From Mortierella alpina (lineage: Eukaryota > Mortierellomycota > Mortierellomycetes > Mortierellales > Mortierellaceae): a stretch of DNA of 64,000 nucleotides. A program made the translations under genes and the position numbers. The notes under the pieces were generated by a model. It was given only the letters and a program-made list of their open reading frames with translations, was not told the DNA's origin and did not search any database. The stretch lies in NCBI GenBank assembly GCA_029449245.1, contig JANATF010000012.1, forward strand, positions 372,001 to 436,000. Direction: 5' to 3'. Below are positions 1 through 11,271 of this stretch, one piece after another. Within the stretch, counting starts at the first letter, position 1; every line of letters begins with the position of its first letter.

Positions 1-1292
1 ACACCTTACAAGCTATATTACTCCCACACTCTTATTCAAAACAGGAAAAAGTAATGGCAACTGCCTGAGAATATTGCGAACTGCACTGATCCATGGAAAG
101 CATTAATCAAATATTCCGTTGTGGTGTTCCGCCCGTTGTAGGCGCAAGGACGATCCGGTGGCAGATTGCATCGCAATGGCGACGAAAGCGGGAGTCAAGG
201 TTGTGAAAACCGACAAGCATCAGTTGAACGAGCTGTCAGGCCAGCGTCCCCATCAGGTATTACTTTGTTGTATTACACTGGAGCCGCATTCTTATCACAG
301 GCTACTCTACCTCCTAGCGACAATGATATTGACTGATTCACATACGGCATATGTTAGGGTGTTATTCTGGAAGCCTCTAAGCTGAAGGAGATCTTTGTGA
401 ACGGGCTTGGCCCAGTATCCGTAGAGAATCGCTATGACTTGAACGGCAAGACATCAGACGTAACATTCAAGAACCGAGATGACGAACCCCCAGTCTGGAT
501 CGCTTTGGACGAGGTCGTCGATCCTCAAAATTTGGGCGCCATTTTGCGCACCTCTCTTTTCCTGGGTGTCGATGGTGTTGTTGTATGCCACAAGAACAGT
601 GCACCTTTTTCAGGAGTCGTCGCCAAAGCCAGTGCAGGAGCATTGGAGGTCAGACCTACATATGGAGTTTCAAGTCTGCAAAAGTTTATCAAGGTAAATC
701 ACCCAAGCAGATTGTCCCTGTCAGTTCAAATGTTGCTCACCCAAGCTCATGAGCGACATACTAATATCCATTCATCATGTCATGTTCCTACCAATAGCAA
801 TCACAAGAGAATGGATGGCATATTGTTGGTGCGCATGCCACCTATGGATCCAAACGTAGTCGACCGCTTCACACCTGGCCTGATACTGGAGTGGACCAGC
901 CCACAATTTTGGTAATGGGCAACGAAGGCAACGGACTCAGGAAGCAAATCATGGACCTCTGTGATTCCTTTATTCAAGTCCCTTCCATGAGCACTTTGCA
1001 GTCCAACGTGGACTCGTTAAATGTCAGTGTGGCTACGGGAATTATCCTGTCAAAACTGATGGGTGGTCGATTTTTGCACCTTCCTAAAAATCTAAAGAAG
1101 TATCCCATGCGCATCCAGCACACAGATGGCAAGGAATCGACCGATGACGGTCAAGACAGTGAGGCCGATGAGGACATGGATAATGATCAGGATGATCAAG
1201 ATGACGAGGGAGAGGACGATGATGAGAGCGATGAAAAGGAGATCAACGGATCACACAGGTCGAAGCAGAACAAAACGTCGATACCCTTTTGA
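1..1292 (+). CDS. MRM1: Mitochondrial rRNA 2'-O-ribose methyltransferase, SpoU/TrmH family (5' partial)
   Basis: Exons I infer: <1..50, 142..256, 358..693, 798..1292; all junctions keep frame with GT/AG introns of 91-104 nt. The visible 331 residues start inside the N-terminal substrate-binding domain and contain LNELSGQRPHQG, typical of MRM1/PET56. The SpoU fold follows: motif 1 DPQNLGAILRT, motif 2 LVMGNEGNGL and motif 3 around VDSLNVSVATGI, which build the trefoil-knot SAM site. The family methylates a guanosine ribose in the large mitochondrial rRNA. After the catalytic domain there is an acidic Asp/Glu-rich tail of about 50 residues (about 1140-1230) ending in a basic stretch, not usual for yeast Mrm1. 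The start codon and mitochondrial presequence lie off the left edge. The gene converges on the F-box gene with 63 bp between stop codons. Confidence is high for family, good for exons. Confidence 0.9.
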
Positions 1293-1355
1293 ACTGTATA
1301 ACACCGCGAGCTTTATTAAATCTACCTCTCATCGGACACTATTTCGAGCGACAGC

Positions 1356-3869
1356 TCAGTAACAGGTCGGTGATGTTGAAGTCGAGGACTGCACCAACTC
1401 AACTCGGTGGTCTCGAAGTACCCTCATCATTTCCATCTGCCGCTTCTGAGCCATTGTGTCCCTCGAAACTAGAGTGCAGGATGATGACGCGAGGACCGTG
1501 TTTTTCTCACAGAACAACCTCCTCAAATGCGGCATGTGTTGCAGTAGATCTCTAATTTCATCCGCGCTCCAAATGCGCCCTTGCTGGTTCAGCAACGCCA
1601 GCGACTGGATCTGGACTTTTGCTCCGAACCCCTTGGCGATAAGGTGTTCAATGCCTTTGGCAGGGATGCCCAGGTGCTTCAGGCGGGGCAGGGTTTCGAG
1701 CTGGGCTTGTAGCTCCCTGAAAGGATCGCTGAATCGATGGTATCTCCAGAGATGGTACATTGGATACCCCTGGTGGTGCGCTACCGAGTACGGGTCATGA
1801 ATAATGCTTGACGACGACTGGCTGTTACTGTTGCTGAGGCTAATGCTGCTGTTTGCACTGGTGCTTACACCACCAACAACAGGATACATCGCCAGTCCGG
1901 ACCCCGATCCTGATCTGTTGCGGATGTGGTGTGGGTTGGGCGATAGATGGTGGTAAAGCTGCGGGTGCAAATGTTCGTTGCTCGTACGGAGTCGGTCCAC
2001 AAACATCTGTCCGCCAATCTCGAGGCGCTCCAGTGTCTGCGCGCATGCCCAAAGCTTCCTCTCCTTGCCTTCGGCGGTTTCTGATAAGTCCTTGAATATG
2101 TTGAGCGTTGGTTTGGAGAGACACAGACTCAGATCCTCCAGTTTTTCGCATGATCGAAAAATAGGAAGAATGCCCTCGTCTGTGACATGAGGGCACCAAT
2201 GGATCGAGAGCTTGAGAAGACTGGCGCCTTGGTGCGTGGCCAGTGTTTCCATGATGGTGTCATCCAGCTGTCGCAAGTAAGCAAGGCGCACATTCTTGAG
2301 ACGAAGACCTGTCCTTGCTGCCGTGGTTCCGGCAGCAGTGCTTGATGACAGGGTCTTCCCTATAGTTCCTGAATAATGGATCCCGCTTGCTGGGCTAGAC
2401 TTTGGCACTTCTGTCGTCTCAAACAGCTGCTGTAGACATTCTGGTCGCAGGTTGGGTACTGAATTCAACGAAAGCGTCTCTAACAAGGGCGTGTGAGTGA
2501 GGATCGACTTGACAATCGAACGGTCAAGATTGCGACAGTCGTGAAGATGAAGCTCTCGCAGGCCGGGAGCATGCCTCAGAAATATCTCACATTCACGACC
2601 GGGTATAAAGCATGCGTTGAAAGAGATGGACTCGAGTGCTGGAAGAGGAGCAAGGAGGTTTGCTGCTTGAGTGCCCACATCGGAAGATTGATCAAGTTGT
2701 AGAGTTGTTGGTACGGTCGGATCGGCCATCGATAAGTCGGAGGAGAAGGAGGACGAGGTCGATATCGACCCGTAGGAAGACGAAGGGGAGAGCACACCGG
2801 ACGGCTGTAAGTGCTGTGCAGTCGAGGAGGAAGGTGAAGAGGACAGGAGGCTTGCTAGTAATGCCGCGATTTCTGCCTGATACGCAGCATTCCCCGCACG
2901 ACTGTAGTCGTGCTGGCAGATCTCCACCTTGGTGAGTGCGAGTGATTTCAGTGTAGAACCACAGCTCTCAAACAACTCCTGGAATGCGGGAAGAGCGATC
3001 CCACCTGTCACTGCCAAGGCCAACTCCAATCGCTCAAGGCTCTGGTGCAGTCTGCGAGCAATGACCCGGACCACTTCCGATTCCAGACCCTCCAGGCTGA
3101 GCCGTTTCGGTTTTTTGAGCAGATGGCTCGGTTGCTGCATCATAAATCCTCGGCCAACGCCAGACAGCGATCCGGTACTGGAGTTCCTAGAGTGGGAGCC
3201 CGAGGAGGCGATGGGTTCAATCTTGTTCATGACCTCAAACTTGAACACCTTGAGCCACGGCAAAGCACTAAGCAGGTCGTCTAGTCTATCAAGACTCATT
3301 ACTGTCCTCGATATATCGAGCACGGTCAGACGCATGTTGCTGCACGACTGAATTTGGGCGAGATGATCTTGGATCAAAGGTGAGGAGGAGGATGTTGGTC
3401 GTGATGTCGCTGATCCTGCTACTGCTCCAGCTGTCGCTCCTGCCGTTGAAAATGATCCGGGAGATACTGCGCCGGACGAAGAAGGCGGAGATATCGGCTG
3501 GTGGGCAACAAAGAGGTTGGACACTTCCAGATGTTTAATCCAGTGGCCATACTTTTCGAGGTTGAGAAAGGGAGGGCAATGCTGCTGTTCTTGAAGGGCC
3601 GAGTGGAGCAAGACGAGATCCTTGGACGATATTTGGCACTGAGAAGAGTGGCGCGAATGGAGGCTGCGTTGGTGATGGCGGTACTGGACAGAATAGTACA
3701 AGAAGGGTGCCCAGGCTTCCTGCCAAGCTTTAGAGACCCTTGACGCGACTGCTAGGTCTTCAGGTTGCATATACTGCTGAATCTGGAAGGCGAGTTCGGG
3801 AATGAGAATGGCGTTTTGCCGCTTCTTGGTTGAATGGGACTCCATTTCGAAGTCAATGGCGACACCCAT
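1356..3869 (-). CDS. F-box-like / leucine-rich-repeat protein
   Basis: Uninterrupted reading frame of 837 codons. I start at the ATG at 3867-3869 because the 101 codons upstream translate a low-complexity pyrimidine-rich leader, whereas this Met is soon followed by an F-box-like helix set (residues about 20-60: ILIPELAFQIQQYM, EDLAVASRVSKAW). Further on there are several LRR-type segments (LRELHLHDCRNL, LLETLSLNSVPNL, LLKLSIHWCPHVTDEG, LERLEIGG), separated by Ser-rich low-complexity insertions. F-box/LRR proteins are substrate receptors of SCF ubiquitin ligases; the target here is unknown. No intron is visible. A CT-rich leader and no close divergent gene lie upstream. Family-level call is solid, function unresolved. 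Confidence 0.75.
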   Translation of the reverse strand: MGVAIDFEMESHSTKKRQNAILIPELAFQIQQYMQPEDLAVASRVSKAWQEAWAPFLYYSVQYRHHQRSLHSRHSSQCQISSKDLVLLHSALQEQQHCPPFLNLEKYGHWIKHLEVSNLFVAHQPISPPSSSGAVSPGSFSTAGATAGAVAGSATSRPTSSSSPLIQDHLAQIQSCSNMRLTVLDISRTVMSLDRLDDLLSALPWLKVFKFEVMNKIEPIASSGSHSRNSSTGSLSGVGRGFMMQQPSHLLKKPKRLSLEGLESEVVRVIARRLHQSLERLELALAVTGGIALPAFQELFESCGSTLKSLALTKVEICQHDYSRAGNAAYQAEIAALLASLLSSSPSSSTAQHLQPSGVLSPSSSYGSISTSSSFSSDLSMADPTVPTTLQLDQSSDVGTQAANLLAPLPALESISFNACFIPGRECEIFLRHAPGLRELHLHDCRNLDRSIVKSILTHTPLLETLSLNSVPNLRPECLQQLFETTEVPKSSPASGIHYSGTIGKTLSSSTAAGTTAARTGLRLKNVRLAYLRQLDDTIMETLATHQGASLLKLSIHWCPHVTDEGILPIFRSCEKLEDLSLCLSKPTLNIFKDLSETAEGKERKLWACAQTLERLEIGGQMFVDRLRTSNEHLHPQLYHHLSPNPHHIRNRSGSGSGLAMYPVVGGVSTSANSSISLSNSNSQSSSSIIHDPYSVAHHQGYPMYHLWRYHRFSDPFRELQAQLETLPRLKHLGIPAKGIEHLIAKGFGAKVQIQSLALLNQQGRIWSADEIRDLLQHMPHLRRLFCEKNTVLASSSCTLVSRDTMAQKRQMEMMRVLRDHRVELVQSSTSTSPTCY

Positions 3870-4593
3870 GGCGAGACAAGGTGGTCTGTTCGTTACAGGG
3901 AGGAGTTGGAGTGGAGTGAAAGAGATAAAGACTGAGACGAAGACAGGACGAGAGCGAGTGTTTCTTAAAAAGGGGGACGGAGGGGCGGGCAACCGAAAGG
4001 GAGCAGAGCAAAAAGGGACAACGTGGTTTTTTTGACACAAGGAAAAAACGTGGGCACTTGAGCAGCATGATGGCCGCGTGCCTGTGGGCGAAGTTTGGGT
4101 GTGGGCAAATACACACAGGTGGTGCGTGCGACTGCCGTGGACGGTGTACTGGTGTTGTTGCTGCTGTAGCAATAACTAAAGAGGACTGGTGAGAAAGAGA
4201 GAAAGAGAGCGACGACGGGAGCAAAGGAGCACAACGCAGGAAACTAACGGTGATCGAGCTGAAGACAGAAATATCAAAATAAATAAAGGAGTCGCCTGTT
4301 GGAGAGTTGGAAATGAGAAAGAGCAGAAGTAAAGGGAAGCGCGAGAGCCAGGAGAAGGCTGTTGAGTGGAATGAAGTGCTCAAATGCCGTGATATCGAGC
4401 AAGAGTGTGCATTTATGTGAAAGGCAGCAGCAGAGTGAGAAGGACAGAGCGCGAAAGTGAGGAGACGCAGCGCGAAGGGAGAGCGAGAAGAGTGTTGAAA
4501 AAAAGGGAACGATCTCCCCCGATGTCGCTTCATCTTTTTTCTTTTGTTTTTGTTCGGTGGGCATAAGCACAATCTTATGAAGTGGGTAAGGAA

Positions 4594-4613
4594 CATGCAT
4601 GCGCGCATGCATG
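4594..4613. repeat. 20-bp perfect palindrome of GCATGC units
   Basis: Reads identically on both strands and alternates purine-pyrimidine throughout (CATGCATGCG followed by its complement). Sequences of this type are prone to cruciform or Z-form DNA. Related GCATGCATGC palindromes occur at 26690-26707 and 36386-36401. Confidence 0.9.
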
Positions 4614-6118
4614 CACGCTGGCGAGGCAAGATCAAGGGCATACTGGACCGGATATGCTGACTATGGTCCTTATGGTTGGTACCGTAGTAAGATCCGAGAG
4701 CCTCTTAGAGTATCAAAAGCACATTTTTGTGGGGTTGGAGATCGATGATTGCTCGGCACTCCACACCCTTGTGATTTGACCATGCAATGCTATTGTACCA
4801 GCATTTACTCATGTCATGTATGCGCGTAGAGAAGGGAGGAAGGAGGTGGGAGCTGTAGTTCAGGATGGGATGACGAAGAAAAGTGTCTTGCTCCATGTGG
4901 TTCAGCAGCGGACGCGAGCCATTTGCATGCATGGACCCTTGATGTCGTTTAGGGACCAGCGAATGTAGACTATAAATATGGCACAAGGGCAAGGCAGGAG
5001 TGTAGTTTGTATAGCCTTAGGATGCCTACCTGCCAGTCTATAAATCGAACGGCTCCTTCCCGTTCTAGTTCTGCAGGATACCAAGAACGTAACTTGGAAG
5101 GACGCGTTGTTCGCGAACTGGGTTGCAGGGATTCCACGCGAGAGCCCAGTCTACAGAATCCTGTTTGAGGGGTGATCTGAACTCAAAGCCTTTGTTTCTG
5201 CAGGAACAGAGGTACAGTAACGCCTGTTGTAGGGCTATGTATTCAACCTAGGGGGTGCGTTCAAGTCGTCTATGGTGACTGTCTGACCCACACTTCGTTC
5301 ATTAGTACTCCATGACGAGCTACAGATACACAGTGTATAGGACAAAAAAAAAAGACGACCGAGAGCAACATTGGATGCACGGAACAACCCACGTTGGACA
5401 GAGTGTCGCTTATTTGAGTGTGTGCCACTGGAGGATATTCTTAGTTTTTCATGCCTCATAGTGCAGGTGTACCCTGTGCTAGCGCGGCAGTTGCATCAGT
5501 TGCATCAAGAAAGTTGAGGACCGAATGTCTGTCAATGGGCGTAACACGCAGTCAGCGTCTCCGTGGGTGAAACGTCAAATACGGTTCGATTGCATGTATT
5601 GTCGTACTTCGTCATATGAATCTTAAGCGCACACCTCGGGCAAGAAAAGGCGGACGGCAAGACCACGGTACTTTACCGCACCTATCCTCCGTTGCTTCGG
5701 AACCCCTCGCTTTAGAGCAGCCTTCCGCCACGTCCTAATGCCATATCGTTGCTTGGTTTGCATGTCGTTGGTTAGTCTGTATGTCTCGCAGAGTCCGTGT
5801 GGATTCGAGGATGGCGCAGATAAAGGGAGGGGAGGTTGAAAGAAGTGGGCGAGTTTTCCTAAAAATACAATCAGCGGCAGTGACCAGGTGAAATACTTAT
5901 TTTTATCTCCCGGTGAACGCTGTGTTTCGCACGCTGTGAACCTTTTCAGGAACGAGATACATGGTTCCCTCACTCCTTTCCTCCTTTCTCGGACTGACCA
6001 GGTTAAAAGACTTTGCTTTCGCTGCTTTTGCTACTTGTGCGTACGCTTATTGTGCTTGTCGGGCGTTTTTCTTTTACAGCCTGACTTTGCGTTTTTTTTC
6101 AACCCCCAGGACAATTCA

Positions 6119-6127
6119 TATATAAAG
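6119..6127 (+). promoter_or_regulatory. TATA box of the chitin deacetylase gene
   Basis: TATATAAAG, followed by a pyrimidine-rich leader. It is 609 bp upstream of the ATG, which fits a leader that contains the 414-nt 5'UTR intron proposed at 6298-6711. Confidence 0.6.
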
Positions 6128-6735
6128 ACCGCTCTAGCCGTCTCCCACCACCTCCCTTCCTTCCAACCTCTCGCTCTTTCTTCCTCCGTTCTCTCCTCAC
6201 CTCCCGTCCGCTTTACTCACTCCTGCCATCGCCTCTTCGTACTCTCATCGTCCCCGGCTCTTAAAGGACTTGTGCATTTCCGTCATTTCTTCAATAGGTG
6301 AGTGGTCCTTGCCCTTTACGTCTACACAGCAACGATACTGGTCTCAAATCCTTCCCCCATCAGACCAATGCGCCCAGTATGATTCTCTCCAGTGCCTCTA
6401 TTCCCATCAGCACCAACACTGTCCCTACCTCAACGGCGGATTTCTCAATCACAAATTGCGTTCACCAAAGTTGCCACAGCGACCCTCATCCTGATCTGTG
6501 GTCTGCCCTCCCTCTCTCCCCACTCTCATAAAATCGCGGCTGCTAAAAAAAGCAAGCCATTCTCCATTTTCCAAAGACTTGCCCTTCCTGGCCGATGAAT
6601 ACATGCATTCATATATATAGCCGAGGGAGAGAGATGCATTATCCGATCTAAGCGTGACGAGGGATGCTAACCATATTGCTTTTCATTTATATGCCAAATG
6701 TACTTTCGCAGTTTGAAAAACACGCCCCATCCATC

Positions 6736-8235
6736 ATGCGTTTTTCCACCCTCTCGTTGGCTGCTGCTGTCTCGGCGCTGCTCCTGGCCGGAAGTCTCAC
6801 AGCTGAGGCTGGCACCTGTGATCCCGCAAAGTGCGTCTTCCCAGCCTGTCTCTGTCCCTCGGTCAACCCTCCCAAGGGCATGGATCCCAAGACCGTCCCC
6901 CAGTTCTTCACCCTGACGTTTGACGATGCCATCCAGACGCAAACGGTAACGCCCGTGGCCCAAATCATGAGTCCGCACAAGAACCCGAACGGGTGCCCCA
7001 TTAAGGCCACCTGGTTCGCCCAGATCATGTACTCTGATTTCTCACTCATCCAGCAGTGGTACGCCGCTGGCAATGAGGTGGCGGATCACACCATGACCCA
7101 TCCCAGCAACCCTCCTGCCCGTAAGATGAAATCAAAGGAGAGAAAGTTCAAGACATCATATAAAGTGTCTCAATCCAGCGCGTATCCTAACCTAATCTTC
7201 ATCATTATATCCTCCTTTGTATTCACCTAACATGCAGCTGAGATCATTGGTAACCGCAGGGCCATTAATGCGTTCTCTGGAATCCCTAACGCCAAGTTGA
7301 GCGGATTCCGTGCACCCAACCTCAACTACAGCAAGGGCACGTTTGATACCCTCGCTCAAGAAAAGTTCCTGTATGACTCCTCGACGAATGCAGTGACTGA
7401 AAATGCGTACTGGCCCTACACGCTTGACTTTGGTCTTTCCAACGACTGCTGGACCGGCATTTGCGACCAGCCCATTGCCGCTCCTGGTATGTGGGAGGTC
7501 CCAATGCACGCAATCATGGACAAGACACTGGCTTACTCCATGGATCCCCAGTTGCTGGCCCCTCCCGGCACGATCGCTGGCCTGCTCAAAGAAAACTTCA
7601 ACCGCCACTACCAGGGCACGCGTCAACCGTTCGGTGTCTACCTTCACCCCGTGCACATCGGTGACGCCGCTGCCATGTACAATGAATTCTTCACTTGGGC
7701 CGCTGCTCAGAAGGATGTTTGGTTCGTTACGAACCAGCAGCTGCTTGAGTGGATGAAGAACCCCGTCCCTGCCTCCGAGCTGGCTGCACAAGAGTACATG
7801 AAGTGCAACATGCCGGCTGTCGGAAAGGAGATTTGCAACGGATTGGACGATATGAAATCTGGCACGATTGATAAGGGTGTGCTCGAGGTCTGCAACTTTG
7901 CTGACGGTCCTTGGTCCACTTGCTATGGATGCCCCAAGACTAAGCCCACTCCTGAGGATCCTGTCCCCGAACGTGTGGTTGCAGCTGGTACCGCTGGCGC
8001 TCGCACCCCTGTTGCCGCTAACTGCGCGATGGAGTGGTGGGACCCTATTGCAGCACAGTGCTTGTGCACAAACTCGACCTGCGCATTCACAGACATTGCT
8101 ACACCAACCACTCCCATTGGCGGTACCCCAACCCCCAAACCCAATCCCGAGAGCGCAGCTATCCAACTGACCAGCTCCTGGGCTAGTATGGGTGTTCTCG
8201 CTGCTGTCGCTGCTGGCATTGCCCAGATGCTTTGA
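6736..8235 (+). CDS. Chitin deacetylase (polysaccharide deacetylase, NodB domain), GPI-type
   Basis: Two exons, 6736..7120 and 7238..8235 (intron GTAAGA...CAG, frame kept), 460 aa. A cleavable signal peptide covers residues 1-25 (MRFSTLSLAAAVSALLLAG, then AEA). The NodB domain shows TFDDA at 61-65, carrying the catalytic Asp and metal Asp, and HTMTH at 118-122 supplying the two zinc histidines; RAPNLNY about residue 155 fits the third motif. A Cys-rich C-terminal part ends in a hydrophobic tail (WASMGVLAAVAAGIAQML) without basic residues after it, the pattern of a GPI-anchor signal. Known role: hydrolysis of N-acetyl groups of chitin to chitosan at the cell wall. The upstream ATG at 6664 is rejected because it would bury the signal peptide. 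Confidence 0.9.
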
Positions 8236-8516
8236 GCATAGCAATAGTCAACAAGAAAGAGCCGTAGTATCTTCAAATCCCTTCTGCTTGTAATATCATC
8301 TGTCATTCTATAGTTATTCAATGAAGAAAAGCGTTTCTCTTTAGAAAGCATGTGTGAAAAAAAACGCGACACCGTTGGGTGACCAGTTGCATGCGCGCGT
8401 GTCCAACAGTGGCTTTCAGGGCGGCGGCGCGAATTACGGTGTGTATTCTTCCCCACATCAATCACTTTTTTTTTCTGGCTACCTATCTTTTCTCTCCTCA
8501 TCCATCTACCGCCATC

Positions 8517-9508
8517 ATGTCCCTCATTGCCATCAATCGCATCTCGGCCATCAAGAACCAGCTCCGTTCAATGTCCACCACTGTCAACAAGATTGTGCAC
8601 ACGGCCAATGCCCCTGCAGCCATCGGGCCCTACTGTAAATGACACTGGACGCGATCACAATGCCAACTTTCCCACACTTTCTTCTACACTCCTGCTCTCC
8701 ATGAGTCTCGCTGACCAAACTCGATCATATGTTTCTATTGCTATCAGCCCAGGCAATCGTCGCCAACGGCTTTGTCTTTTGCTCAGGCTCACTCCCAGTC
8801 AACCCTACCAACAACCAAGTTGTCCCAGGAGGTGTCCAAGAGCAGGCTGTAAGTTTTTATTTTTTCCGCCCTTCAACCCATCCCACCCAACAAAAAATTA
8901 TCAACCGCAACCCAGAAGTACATACAGTACTGCGTAGGACCACTGCACGGCGTCGGATTGAACCGGGGAAGGGTGTAGAGCCACTTTCTAGGATTTGTTG
9001 CGCCTTCGGAACTCTGGAGGCAATGCACGGATTCTCATCGCCGGAAGTATATGGGCTGGGGCTTTTGGTTCCTTTTTGGCGGGGAACATTCAAGTCTAGG
9101 ACGGCATCAAACCCACAGACAAAAAAAGTCATACTGATCATTTGTTTTTGATAACTCTAAAAAAAAAATAGGAACAAGCCCTGACGAACATGGGCGAGGT
9201 CCTCAAGGCTGCCAACTCTTCCTTCGACCGAATCGTCAAGTCCACCGTCTTTGTAAAGGATATGAATGACTTTGCTGCTGTTAACGAGATCTATGGCAAA
9301 GTACGTATAGCCCTTTGGTTGTTTCTTTTCCATTTGCTGTATCAGGATGTTCCTTGTGCCATGAGAGTGCTAATGATGACTTGCGCGAATATCTGCCCAT
9401 CTCTAGCGGTTTGGTGAGAATTTTCCCGCCCGCTCCTGCGTTGAAGTCGCTCGTCTTCCCAAGGATGTTTTGGTCGAGATCGAATGCATTGCCACTGTAT
9501 CCGAGTAA
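8517..9508 (+). CDS. MMF1: RidA/YjgF/UK114 family reactive-intermediate deaminase
   Basis: Four exons: 8517..8634, 8748..8848, 9172..9300, 9407..9508; 149 aa. The mature region is textbook Rid[57 protein letters not shown] and the C-terminal [20 protein letters not shown]. The Arg in PARS binds the substrate carboxylate in this family. About 25 residues precede it (basic and hydroxylated, with MSTT inside), suggesting a mitochondrial presequence as in yeast Mmf1. Family role: hydrolysis of reactive 2-aminoacrylate-type enamines made by PLP enzymes, protecting the isoleucine and heme pathways. Intron 2 is unusually long (323 nt) for this window. Starts 281 bp after the deacetylase stop. Confidence 0.92.
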
Positions 9509-9773
9509 AGTTTCCGCCATAAAGATTCGATCCATAGACCATCCGGACTGCTTCTGATATTGGTGGCAAATTGGACCAAGCACTTTATTTCTTGTGATAC
9601 CAAGCGCATTCCAAGAGCTTTAACGCTACATCCACACTCCACAGGCGGACGTCGTTCTAACAGCCGAGAAACGTCTAGCTTGCATAACTGGTGGCAGAAT
9701 TGGATCGGTGTCAATTGAAAGATGCATAAAATTAGTCGGACAGAATCAGGTGGAGAGATTGGCATGACCATTG

Positions 9774-10947
<1,174 letters not shown>

Positions 10948-11271
10948 GGCTATTTTGTTCTTCTGAGGTGATATCAAAAGAGGCGAAATGGATGTCTATT
11001 ATCTGCAAGAAACGAACGACAGTTGGCTGCAGAATGTAGTTGGAGAAGGTGGGCGATAAATTGGGGACTCGGAGGGTGATGGAGGGTAAGGATGGAGGCG
11101 AAGTGGATGAAGGGAGAAAGACTTTTACAACAACACGAAAAACCAAAAACAGAGGCAAAAAAAAGTCTGGCCACGTGATCGCAAAGTCGGTGGGTTGTGA
11201 AAGATGGCACAGGCGAGGCTCTGGCAAGGGTTGTCTTGTTGAATGGACTTTTATTTTGCAACAAAATGGAT
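10948..11271. other. Intergenic, E2 promoter / eS6 3' flank
   Basis: No supported gene. It holds the 5' leader of the E2 gene (minus) and the 3' untranslated region of eS6 (minus). Confidence 0.6.

Larger units (their letters stand above)
3870..6735. other. Intergenic: two divergent promoters and leaders
   Basis: Lies between the start codons of the F-box/LRR gene (minus) and the chitin deacetylase (plus). 3870-4550 is purine-rich on plus, meaning a CT-rich leader for the minus gene. 4594-4613 is a perfect alternating purine-pyrimidine palindrome. 4640-5640 shows no conserved reading frame or RNA that I can support. From 6119 a TATA-led leader for the deacetylase starts, with a probable 5'UTR intron from 6298 (AATAG|GTGAGT) to 6711 (TTTCGCAG). 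Confidence 0.6.

Noticed and set aside
3870-4172. N-terminal 101-codon extension of the F-box/LRR frame
   Set aside because: Low-complexity translation of a CT-rich leader; the F-box starts after the later ATG.
5560-5610. GGTTCGATTG as tRNA B box
   Set aside because: No pairing T stem and no A box at the right distance.
7192-8244. 350-codon minus frame opposite the chitin deacetylase
   Set aside because: Shadow of a strongly conserved plus-strand gene with GC-biased codons.
8941-9010. GGTTCAATCC on minus inside a RidA intron as a tRNA T-arm
   Set aside because: The flanking five bases do not pair into a T stem and no D or acceptor arm is found upstream.
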